Shown: one piece after another, positions 12,061 through 25,000 of the stretch
Layout of the letters: the number at the start of each line of letters is the position of its first letter
How positions within the stretch are numbered: position 1 is the first letter of the stretch
Source of the DNA: Platynereis dumerilii
Taxonomy: Eukaryota; Annelida; Polychaeta; Phyllodocida; Nereididae
Assembly: GCA_026936325.1 (NCBI GenBank)
Contig: JAPTHN010000001.1
Span: forward strand, 186,001 to 250,000
Direction: 5' to 3'
DNA length: 64,000 bases
The notes under the pieces: generated by a model
Told to the model about the DNA's origin: nothing
Seen by the model: the letters and a program-made list of their open reading frames with translations, nothing else
The model's database searches: none
Program-made: the position numbers and the translations under genes

Positions 12061-12837
12061 AAATTAAAATAAATTACTTTTAAAAACCAACCGATTTTTA
12101 CTTTTTTCCAGATTTCGTTTCTCACCTTTTTTCCCCTTAAAATTATTATTCTTTTTTTTTTACAAAATCTTTTTTTCCCTCAAATAGTTTTTTTTAACTT
12201 TTTCTTTCAGAATATTACTTTCCATCCTATTTCTCTTTGTCCCAAGTTTTTTTAACAAACCTGAATACAAAAATGAATTTCCAGAAATAATTTAGATAAT
12301 TACAATTTAGAGTCTTTAAAATTTTTTGCGGTCAGGCGGTGGCGTCTTTATGCTTCGGCACAATGGCATTTATAGGCTACATACATATTTTCTGTATTAA
12401 AAGCACGTGCACCCCTTAATAAAAGCCCACCCCCTCTCAAAGGACCCGATTTTAATCAAAATTTTATAAAAAATGACTTTATCATGAGTTTTTAAAGCAA
12501 AAAACTATTAATTGCCCTTGTCTTCATTACATCTGCCCACCGGCGTTTAATACAAAAAATAGGGTATTATCTTAACTTCAAATTTTGAAGAGCTCTGGCT
12601 GGACAATAAAAATAAAAATAAAATGAAGAGGTTGCAACGCCCTGAACCAATGTTAATATAACTGATATATTATTAGGCGGTCCTGGATCCTCTCCTGTTT
12701 ATCAATAATTATAGTACCTAAAATCTATCTGAATCCTCACAGGCCATGATTTATGTCAATTTTAACCAGGGGAGTGCCCAATCTGGGATCCACGGCATTT
12801 CATGACCTTAGGTAGCTAGTACCGATTTCTGTGATTT

Positions 12838-12897
12838 GATTGGTCGAGAGAACAATGTAATCAACATCCGCTCATTCACAATTGCTCTGTGACGTCA
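12838..12897 (+). promoter_or_regulatory. Putative promoter elements of the glycosidase-like gene
   Basis: A reversed CCAAT box (ATTGG, 12839-12843) and a palindromic CRE (TGACGTCA, 12890-12897) lie 180 and 125 bp before the start codon at 13021. A three-codon upstream ORF (ATG GTC ACA TGA, 12997-13008) lies in the presumed leader, in the same frame as the main start. The transcription start is not visible. Confidence 0.35.
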
Positions 12898-13020
12898 TTT
12901 ACTACTTGCTTGTCCACCGATATGTGGACAGAAACGAGTCTGGGAGTGCCTGGATGATCTTGCCGATTTGCGCGCCACCTGCCTCAAATCATCAAAATGG
13001 TCACATGATCAGTGGACAAA

Positions 13021-16000
13021 ATGGAGGCATCTTGTAAACAATGGGTGGTTTGCCTGGTAACATTTTTCATCTTTTTGACTTCACCAAGCACAGGTATGTA
13101 TTACATATTGTGTGAATGAGTTGCACAAAGATTCGGGCCAGTACTAATCATGAGATAGGAGTGAAATTTTGTGTAATAATAGCATGAAAGAGCCTGATTG
13201 CGGCGTTTGATGTGGATGTCGTCTGCACAAAATGTCAAAAATGCAAAAAGCCAATGCACAAAAAACACTTGTGTAGTTGGCTGTCACAATCATAATGTGA
13301 CAATGCATTCTGAGACATTTTCATTGACTTGTTATGTGATTAAACTATCCATTCAACTACATTGCAATTGCTTTAGATAATAACAAACAGTCAGTGGCCT
13401 ATGGGGGGGGGGGCAGTGGCCTATGCCATGGCACGTGCCCCCCATATTGGACCTGTGCCCCCAGGTGCCACTCATATGAACGTTCTAACTCTGGCTAAAA
13501 TATACAAATATTGTGGGTGCCCCCCAAGAGAATTGTGTGCTTCCTCCCCAACATGCCCCCCTAGCTTGAGACCCCCCAGTTACGCCACTGCGTGTGCGAA
13601 CAGTAGGCCCACTGGCCCAGCCCAGCCCTATCCCTCTCAGCCTTGTCACCTGCGACAGAGTCTGACCAGTTGGCAGTTAATTTTGATGAATTGGGGCGTT
13701 TAATTATCTGATGATATTTTGATATTTTTGATAGCCCTCTGGTAAGTTGGGGTGTTTTCATGTGATAATAATGTAAGGCCAAAAAAAAAACAACAACAAA
13801 AGAACTGAGGATTGACACATGTATATAATTTTAATGTCACATATTATGTGACTTGGAGCAATGTTTTACTGGGTTTACCATTATGTCGCGGCATCACCAC
13901 CACACTATCATGTGTATGAGCGATGAGACTATCTCCTCTCAATCCCAAGATGTCACTCAGGGAAATAGACTCAGGCGAGACTGTAAAGAATAACATATTT
14001 TCATAATCCATGGGAAAATTTGAAATCAACACATTTTGATTGGATGGCCAGCAATCAGTCACTTTTGAGACATTCCCATGGGAGGAGTTATCTCTGAACA
14101 AAAGAACACACTGACTTAGAGGAAACAACTGGGCAGGCATGGAATCTCAAAGACTAGCCTCTTCTGTTTTCTAATTACCATACTCAGCAACTTACTTGCA
14201 TCTGATTGGTCTAGGACAAGGCCATTCTCAACAAAAGTGATAAGGTCTTTTTTTATAAGGTGCAAGATGTCGGCTAGATCAGATGGAAATGTTAGCTGCA
14301 GAGTGAGAAATGGCTTTCAGAAAGCCCTAGTCCGAAGTTGAACGGCATACAAATTAACATGGTGAATTGGTGATTATTAATTTTTCAGTTAAATTTCACT
14401 AGTCCAAAGCTTTTTTCAGGTAGTCAGGACGTTCTGACGTCCTCTATTTTGCACACTGAGTTAGCTGGTTAGTTTTTTGAAGACCAGGTGTGTTTCAGAA
14501 TTACAATTAGCTGCAGGACGTCTCAACGGCATCTTGTCATATGACTTCCACATTTTTAATAAGTAAGCCAGAAGATTATAAATAGATTGTTTTCTTGGCC
14601 ACTTTTTTTCTTATCATGCTTGTTGTCAGCACAATACACTCTTATTAACAATCCTCTGTCAATGAATATCTGATATATTATTTTATCAATTCATTTAACA
14701 ATAGATAATATGCTCAATTGATAATTTGGACATTGTCAGCTGCATTTTTGATGATCTTATCAAGGTTAGAATCGGTCATAAATTTATCCATCTGGTTGGA
14801 TAATGGGTATCATAGTTATTTCTCTTAAGTTTGGGAGACAATAAACATGATAAAGCATCTAATGACATTGTTCTCACTGCCGTTGCAACATATATGTCAC
14901 AAAAATTAATTGTTTTTGGACTTATCTCCTGCTCTTGGCAGATATATGATTCATTTTAAATTGTCTGAAGTAATGACAGATTACAAGAAATGTGCATATG
15001 ATATTGTTGACCTGCCACTAATTGATAAATAAGATGTATGCAACTGTTTTTCTAGAACTTTCATTGCTTTATATTTTAGTACAGCATGTGACACAGTGTG
15101 ATATAAGAGATATGCAACCTTCCATTCAATTTTATTTGTAGCATATGCCCCTGACAGCATAAATTATGCTTCAAACAAGAATTAAAATTGTTCTTGATCC
15201 TGACCCATATATTGTTTTTTTGTGTGGTCTTGTGATAAGTGCACTTCACTTGTTGACTCTGATTAAATAAAGACATTTTAAGATTGCTTTATTTGTGTCC
15301 TTTAGAGCTTATATTTTTTGATGAACTGCTTCATATTTATTCCTCATGCTTGACATTGCTTGCGATGATGAGTACATGTGATGAAACAATAAACAATAAG
15401 TTTACTGCTGATATTGCAACTTAATTATACCAAGAAAATGAGAAATATAAAATATGTGCTCTGACCATGATCAGTCCAAATAGCAAATCTGTTTAAAAAG
15501 TAAGGCATCTATTCAGTAAAACACTCAAAATTTGGTTGGAAGCCACTTGAGACGCTGAGTGGCATCCAATGCAATGCAAAGCAAGTGAATTTCATATTAC
15601 AAGTTTGGCATAATGTATTAAAGCAGTATGAGTTCATCATTTATTAAATAAATTAACCATTGCTACATTTGATGTCAGAAATTTAGTGGTTTCCCATAAG
15701 AATTAATTAAAATTGCTTTCAAGGAATTTTATTTCAAACATAATCTGATTGATTACAGATGCTAAAACATTTGGAAGGCTGCGACTGAATGCAACATCCA
15801 AGTTCAACGTTGATATTGACAAGGATGGATCATACGTACTTAACGTGAATGGAGAAACTTGGTTGCGGAGTGCTCCAACTTATTTTACGGTTAACAATGT
15901 GACATACAGTACAGCAGATGGTTCTTTGGCATTGATCAGTCAAGACAAACGCACAGGATATGATGACATTGGGACCTGGAAGGCAATCACCTTCTCATGG

Positions 16001-19000
16001 AATGCTGGGGGATTTATCGTGAAGACTGGTTTCCGTGCTTACAATGAAGTCTCGGCCATTGTCTTTGAACAGGTGAAGAAACTTGCCAATGTTGTCAAAT
16101 TAAATTAATGTCAATACACATATTTGAATTATTTCAATGCTGGGAGAGCATAACGTTTAAAAGTTATGAATCACAAAGAACATGAAGAAGATGTGCTACT
16201 TGAAAGATCAATTCTATGAAAATCCTGAAATTCCCATCAACTCAAATTAAACAATGTAGTATAGAAAGATAGAGAACTGGAATGAGAAATTTTCAAATTT
16301 GATTGTTCAATGTCATTTTTCTTTCAGGAATTTCCCTATGGTCTCCCAGGGACCAACACCACCAGAAATGGCACTTCCACTTCTTTTCCTAACTTCAAAA
16401 TTGATGGCAGCATTGTGGACCTTGGCTACCTTGCATATGGTGGGATGCATTTTGGTGACATGGCCAAATGGATTGGCAGGTGAGCAGACAACTTCTTGTT
16501 TTGCTGAATTCAAATGTGCTGCTGTTCGATTAATCCCCCACTCAGGCTGATCATGAATAAATTTCATGAAGACGTCCATTTATACCTAATGACATCAAAA
16601 GGTGCTAGGCCTATGTGTATCATGTATATTTTATAATATGGTGGCCGTGAGTCTAACAGTTTTCAGTTTGTCATCGAAGCATTCAATTTCTTATTACTTA
16701 GGATCTTTTCATTATAGGCTAGTCATCATGGTCATGATATTTGTGCGATATGCTTAGTTAATCTAGATTCAGTTATTTGGGATCCTAATCATGCTAATGT
16801 GAAGTAGTCCTCTTGAGTGTTGAGTCTCGATCTTGAATCCATAGTAGACAATAGACAATAGATAATAGACATTTTTATTTCTTTTCGGTTTTACAAAACA
16901 TATAAACTTTTACCTTAGGCTAGTGTCACCGAAATCAAAGTGGCCTATCAGCTGAATTTACATTTAGTGGCCTATAAGCTGAATTTATACCTTCAGAAGA
17001 TCTGGTAGAATTATATATATGGGCTAGAGCACAGAGCTGCCACCCTTTTGTGGAAATCCATGTCACACCTTTTCCAGGGCCTATAACCTACCCTTGTATG
17101 AATGAATTTTTTTTCTTTTATTCACAAGTTATCAAATATATTCATGGGTATCAGTAACTGTGAGCTTTTGAAAATTCTGTCGAATATTACTGAAATACTG
17201 GCATTTTACGCTCAGAAAACAGGCAAATTTCTAGGAAATTTGACTCATTTTTCCAACATTTAAACTTCTACTCTTCGTTTAATTTTATAAGCAAATAGTG
17301 ACTAATGTAACTTTTATATTATGTTTTAAGAACCTTTGAGACATTTAAAATATTCGTATTTCAAAGTTCTGTTAGATTTAGTAAAGTGCCCAGAACACCG
17401 CTAAGACCGTGTAACATTTCACCTTCAAAATGTTACACGTACATCAACAACATTTCAGCACCTTAAAATTTTGAATATTCTTCACAAAAAACGTTATTTT
17501 GTTGCATATTTATGAATGAAAGTGTGTGGTATGCCTCATGATAGCAAGGTGTACATTTTAGTTTTTAAAAAACTGAGTTACATGACTCGGTCACACTTTT
17601 GCCTGTTACACGGTAAATTTTCAACCCCATGTCACACATAGGTTATATTTCATTGAATTTAATGATATTTCACCAAGCATTAATCTGGGTTACCAACTTC
17701 AAATATTCAAAAATTCATCAGCTTTGCATGAATACAATAGGAACTGGAGGCCCTTAAATGTAAAAAGTCACAGTGAGTCACACCGTTACACTTAGCAATT
17801 ATTATAAACCATACCAAATGTAACCATTTCTACATGTATGCATTTGTATCCACGATAAACTAAGAAATAATAAAGAATCAGACCAAAATTAAATTGTTAA
17901 CCTGAATATTTGGCCTATTTGAAAGCCTGAGGTGTAACATGTTACACAACCAACTTCTGTATTTAAGTTTAATAACTTTGATAGTCTGTTTAATTGCCTT
18001 ACATTTGTTTCAAGATGAAAGTTAAGCATAATCCAATGTTACTTTTTATTCGGGGCATAAGAATAATGCTGCTGTGGCTATCCTGGCCAGCGTGTAACAG
18101 TGACATTGTCACTGTTACAAAGAAAGTAACAAATTGAATGAGTAATATGTTTATGAATTCCTGCACAGGTGATTTATATTTGCTCCAAAATAAACTAAAA
18201 GAGTAATATTTCCAAGATTCGTGACCATTGATGCAGAAATAATCTATTATGGCAGGAAAAGATGACGTGTAACCGTGACATGTAACAGTGACATTTTTGC
18301 TACTTTGAACTAGAAAAAGTTTGACTTTCCATTCATTTTGGAAAATAACTGCAAATTTGGCCAGCTACTGGTTTTTAACACTACAAACTTTAGATTTACT
18401 GTCCTTGAAGATATTGCATATGTGTTAAATAGGCTCCTTTGTTCCTCATTCGGTCACTGTTACACGAAAAAAATTAAAATAGTCACACAGAGAAAAAAAT
18501 TAATATCTGCAATCATCATAAATTGCAGTTTATGTAACATGTGAATAATTGTTTTTAACTTTTATATTGAAGGAAGGCTTTTTCACTTGCAGAAAATATT
18601 TTGAACAGACGTCACAAACAAGCTCAACATGTAACGTGACATACTTCGGTCACAGTTACCAAGAAAAATTTTCAAAACTTAAATCAACTCAAAATTTTTT
18701 ACAAAAAGTGATGCACCATGGCTTATGCTTTCTTGTAACCTGTTTTTGTACCATGAGAAAGTTAAGGGTACTTTCCAGTTGTTCAGAGTGCTGCACTCTA
18801 GTCACAGTTACTCACAAAATATCTGAAATTCTATTTTGTGACTGATATATTTTCATTTCTTTTGAATTGTATTAACAGTACCTTATATAAATTACAATAA
18901 GAATCAGACTGAACCATATTCCAGAAAAAAAAAATGTTCATGGAGTTCAAAATGCACCTTTAAAGTCTAATAGATCATAACATGTCACTGTTACACGTTG

Positions 19001-22000
19001 AGAAAGTGCCGTAGAACAAGCAAATATTATTGGAAATGTTTGAAAACCTCAAAAAATCTTCTTTATACTCAAAGGAAACCACCAGCTTGTCGAAAAATAT
19101 AATTAAAAAAAATTTATAGCAGACTTTTTAACGTGAATGCCCTTCGGTCACAGTTACACGTCAATTTCCACATTTTCCTCTGGAAAGGAAATTTTTTAGA
19201 CACGAGTGCTAATTATTCAAAAACCTGGATTTTAATGTCAAAATATCTAAATATAGCCCAAAAAAAGTTTCATTAACTGAAAAAAAACCAATGAAACTTC
19301 GCTTTTAAGAATCTGTTACACTTCGGGGTAAAATGTTTAATGACCATTCTTATACACAAATCCTTAAGAAAAAAAAATTCTTTCACTGTGTAAGGGCCCC
19401 AGGACTCACTTTTCAAATTCATTGAAAAGAACAATTTTCAATCAACTCGAAATTTTAGTACTCCTGGATCAAAACTGGTGCGAGCTCTGTGCTCATGCCC
19501 ATATCAAAGATGTAAAATTGTGCCTGTAATTCTACTAGATATTCTGAAAGTAGATTAATCTAATATAATAGTCCTATTATATTCTGAATGCCATATTACG
19601 AAAGCTTCCATTTTCTTGTCTTTTCCAGATGGCGATTTCCTGACTTTGGCATCACTGGGGGTTTGGACGGTGGTCCTATGGTGCTCTACAACAGACAAAG
19701 TGATGCATTGTTCATTTCACCATTTAGTCAGTTCATGGTTGCATCTCCGTACCATGCACCTGTCAATTACTGGTACGGCTGGGGAATTGCTGGCAGTGTC
19801 AAGTCTTATCCTGCTAACTTCAAGTATGAGACCATCATCTACTACAGTCCCAATGGCATCAGAGATGTGAGTTGTTATGATAGCCCATAAATATGCTGTT
19901 TCTTTACTTTAAACTTGAAGGCAAAAGTAAGGTCTTGATATTATAGTCTACTCTTACAATATTAAAGTGGAGATCAATCAAAAAATGTAGCATTGTGTGA
20001 AAATAAAAAGAGACAATAAATTCTAAAAATTGTATATAAACAGAGATTATTTGTGGAATTTGAAACTCAATAATTGTCCATTTCAAATATCCTCCAACAG
20101 GTACCCTACAAAAAAATAAAGGTAGCTGCCAGCTATTTCAGTGCAGTTAAAATAGTCCTTGCTTTTATTAGGTGAAAGCATGCCCTGATTTAGCAGGGCC
20201 ACTGTGCTGTGCAGGAGGGTGATTTCAATCCGCCTCTGAACTTTGTCAGAAATAATGGTGCATGAACTACAGAGAATAAGTTCTTTTCAAGGCCCCATTT
20301 AAGCATGTAACTCCCAAACGGAGCCTCCATTTGGGACTTCAGGGAGTTACGGGAGTTGACAGGAGTTACCAGGAGTTACGGGAGTTAGCAGGAGTTGTGG
20401 GATTTAGCGGGAGTTACCGGGAGTTATGGGAGTTGACAGGAGTTAAATGGGAGTTACGGGAGTTATGGGAGTTAGCGGGAGTTAGTGGGAGTTACAGGAG
20501 TTAGCAGGAGTTAGCTGGAGTTACGGGAGTTAGCGGGAGTTACGGGAGTTAGAGGGAGTTAGCGGGAGTTAGTGGGAGTTATGGGAGTTAGCGGGAGTAA
20601 GCAGGAGTTAGTGGGACATAGCGGGAGTTGCAGGACGTCAAGGAGTTCCGGGAGTTACATGCTTAAATGGGGCCTTTTTCAGTCCCAGGTATACAAAATA
20701 GAAAAAGTTCCTGTGAACAATTAGTCGTTACGCATACTTGAATGAGTTATGTCCAAAGCCTAGATGAGGCCTTTTTGTTTTCAATTAATTATTTATATAT
20801 TTAAGTTGTCTACTTCTTTTATCATAGGCTGTCTCTCAATGGGGCTCCAACATGAGAAAATACTACAAGAAAGACACAAGTCAGAGAGATGCTGACTTTA
20901 CAAACAACTACTTGTCATACTGGACTGACAATGGTATGAAATGATTCAATATGATTCGAAAAATAATTAATAGAAATAATATAGTTCTTCCAATCTCTTT
21001 CTTACTGAATTATTGTCTCTCCTAATTACTAATTAGCCTACCAAGTGCATAAATACAGGACGTAAAGCCCCAATCATCCATCCATCTATCAATATTTGAG
21101 CAATTGCAGTAATTATTATGTAAACTTAATTTTACTAATTGTGCATATGGGCAAGGCTTCGGTGTCATGACATTTTTGGTTACATCATAAGACCTCAAAA
21201 TTCAACATTTTTGCAATTTAAAGTAGCAAATATCAATTTTGTTTTTGCATGATGCCAATAATTATAGAATTTGGCATTTTTTCACATCGTCACTTTGGCT
21301 GAACATGTACTGGAAGAGAAGTAAAATTAAAATTTAGCAATATTTTTTATGATGTAACTAGGACACAAATTTCAACTTAAAGCCATATTTTTAGTATAAA
21401 TACCATTTAAATATTACAAAGTAGCGTCTGAATTGATAGGGTATGGGAGTTTTACGAAAGCAACATCCAAGTTTGATTAAAATCGTATTATCCTTCTGTA
21501 TAAGAAGGTTAGAAGTTGCAAAGCGTAACGAGGACATGAAACCCATTTTATTTTGCTTCTGTGTCTTCATCTAGGACTGAATATGACTTGCTACTGCTGT
21601 TTTTGATTAAAGTAGCACCTGCAGATATTTTCTATTTTGAAACAGACTTTTTATTGTCATAGCATCATGGTTAATTTTCAATTTTAAAATTTTTGTGTCT
21701 AAGTTACATCATCAGCACAGAAAGTATAACGCAAATTTAGTTTTTTTAAAGAAACAATCTATCGAAACTGCCTGAATTTTGTCCAGATAATAAAAGACAT
21801 GTACCGCTTTGGGATGAGCTTTGATTTTAAAACTTATATCATAATTTAGCTGTGGCAATGATGCTCAAAGAAGAATCTGTAGATCATAACCTGGTTTGTG
21901 GTGTCTTTGTTACCTCATAAGAAAATTTATAAAAGACATTTCAGCTGTATCTGCCTCCAGGAGCTTTATGAAAAAGCTATGCCAGATATCAATCTCATAA

Positions 22001-25000
22001 CTTCCCAGTCAACAATTTGACCTCACTGTGATATATCTGTGAGACACCTTGAAAGCTCACAGAAAAGACCTCACATCAACCTCATTTTGAAGCCAGTCAA
22101 TGAGGGCGATTTGAGCTCAAAAGTTGAGGTCACACTGTGAGCTCCCTGTGAGCCTAATGTGAGGTCTCATAGTGAGATTCATGTGAGACTCTTGTGAGCT
22201 TCCTGTGAGCTTTCTGTGAGCTCTCTGTGAGCCTTTTCTGAGGTCAACTCTGCAGGGTGAACTTTTTGTGACCTCTGCAGGGTGAACTTCCTGTGACCTC
22301 AAATCACCCTCATTGACCTCTTCAAGAGTTAGATAAATACACATACAGAATAGCAAGTTTGTTCACTCATTTTATTTGTCAAATCACATTGCTGGATGGG
22401 AGGGGGGGGGCTTTATTCAAATCTCTTCAATCTTCATTCCTGTAGTCCAACCCATTCATATCAACCAGCAACCTGAAACAGAATAAAAATAATACAAATA
22501 CATGTATGTGCTACATATAATATACTAGCAACTTCAATAATGTCCCATATATACATATAGGCTGAATTATCCTATACTGTGTGTGTGGTTGATGTCTATT
22601 ATATATCTAATCATTCCAAGATAAATTGTCAATTAAAATGGAAAACATGACTAGTTTATACATGTCAAAACTGTATGTGTTTGTTTAGTGCAATGGTTCC
22701 TGATACTATAAATGGCAGTTAAAAGATTGAGCCAAAACTGCTGTATAATTTAACTGTCAAAACACATATAATTGCCAGTTTCCGGATGCTTAATTTCTAT
22801 GCCTGTGGAATCACTAAGTGTTTAAACCCATGCTAACACAATTTCCAAATCTACAAACTGTATTAAAGTGTACTTACATGCATTATTTCATCTCCCAAAT
22901 TTCCTTGTTACATGTTGATTCAAAATGGTGGATGGAATGTTGTGATGGCCATGTGATGTCACTTCCTGTCACAAAAAGCTCACAGTGTGAGCTCTCTGTT
23001 AGATCTCATAGTGGCAATGTCATTTGTGAGCTCACTGTGAGCTCAAAGAGAGCTCACATATTGACCTCAGCATGTGAAATTTCTGTGAGCTCTGCATGAG
23101 GTAGCAATGCATGAGGTCACAATGTGAGCTCTCTGTGACTTCTCTGTGTGGTTTCCCTGTCACCTCCCTGAGAGATCTCATAGTGACACCATCATATGTG
23201 AGGTCACTATGAGCTCGTAGTGGGCTCACATTTTGACCTCAGTATGTGAGATTTCAGAGAGCTCTGCATGAGGTAGCAATGCATGAGGTCACAAGGTGTG
23301 ATGTCACTGTGATGTCTTGATGACACTCTCAAGTATGACATCACCATGTGAGTTTCTTGTGATCTCACACTGAGTGCTGTGCAGACTCAAATGTTGACTG
23401 GGTTGTCTCTTAGAAAAATTAACTACTTCCCGGAAGTGTAGTCTTCCCAGGTAAACGGTAATATTTCCTAATGATGTAACCATGACACAAAACTGCCAAT
23501 CATGCAATTGTGTCCATGTTACATAATAAGAAAGAATATCCAGAAATCAAGGAAGTTATTTAACTTATGAATGATAAAACGGATATACACTATACTTGTT
23601 TACATTTCTGTTATGTGCCTCATGCGGAACGACATTGGAACAGACCATAACAGACAAACAGGAATATTAATCTGATGATGTAACATGACACCAAAGTATT
23701 GTAACAGACTGAACGTTCAATGCGTTTTTATAATATCCACATTTAACATTTTCCAACAAAAGTAGAGAAATCCGGTAAATTTGTCCTTTCTTCATTGATT
23801 CTTGCACAAAATGAACTGTGTCTGATAGTGTGCACTGAGAAAAACCTACTGTAAACCGTCAAGTATGAGAATATCTTATGATGTAACCAAAGAAAAGAGC
23901 CACTTGGGCAGTAACAATTTTGATTCACTGGCTCTTACTCGTCTAGCCAAATACAGCCATTCTAAATCAAAAGTCAGCAATTATGATCAAAAGTCACAAA
24001 ACTTCTTCAAATTTATTTGTAAAATGTTGGAGAATAAAATTATATCAAAAATTGATATCCGTCTAATGATGTAACATTTTGGCTTAGTTACAACATCAAC
24101 TATATGAAAGGTTTATTTTGATTATTGAAGGGAGTATGTCCCATTTTAAGTCACTCCAGTTAATTTCCATGCTAATTGTGCTAAAACTGAACTTGTTCAT
24201 GCTTGTATTGTGCCAAGGTATCTGGGAGCAATTGACAGTGACTGATGATGTAACAGAAAAGACATGAAAAGTGGGTAAAAATTCATTTCTTTCTGATTAC
24301 CAACATCACCATCAATGGGCTGTGGAAAGTCATTCATTATCATCTCATGATTGTTCAGTAACTAAAACCTGCCAGAACTGCATTATAGAGACCACAGTCT
24401 CGGGCGCGAAGCGCCCGAGACCGGCAGGTCTAAATATGGTAGGAGCTGTACTCACACAGACACAGGGATATACTAGGGAAATCTTGGGGATGGGGCAAGC
24501 TGTCAAAAAGTGGCACCGTGATTGTGACGTCATTACTGATTGAAGCACAATCGTAATGACGTCACAACAACACTGCCATAGATGACGTCACTTTTATCAT
24601 GACGCTAAAAATAGATCAGTCCTTTGAAAGCAGAGATCAGAGATGGTGATGCTACGAAGCCTGGGATCTACTCATAATCCAAATTGACATACCAACTATC
24701 AAAGCTGTTTACTAAGCTAAAAAATATTATGGAAGACTAACTGATTGACAGCAAGATACAAAGACTTTATTTCACACAATTCACAGTTATGGTTTGTCTT
24801 CCAAATGTCATGACTGTAATGTATTTTTTAAAAATTTGCAATTACTCAATTATTCTCCATCTCCGGAATCAGCGCTCAGCATATTGTTTCTGAAGTAATA
24901 TGCCCTCTTACCAGGGCTAAAATTCTTAGATTTATATTTTTAACCCAACACTGAAAATAACAGTTTTGCTTGAGCTAATGAAACCCAACAAGTCAACTTC

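Noticed and set aside
18338-18845. Two ORFs in intron 3 sharing FGHCY/FGHSY words
   Set aside because: The shared word is the transposon box GGTCACAGTTACACG read in one frame; the rest shows no protein-like conservation.
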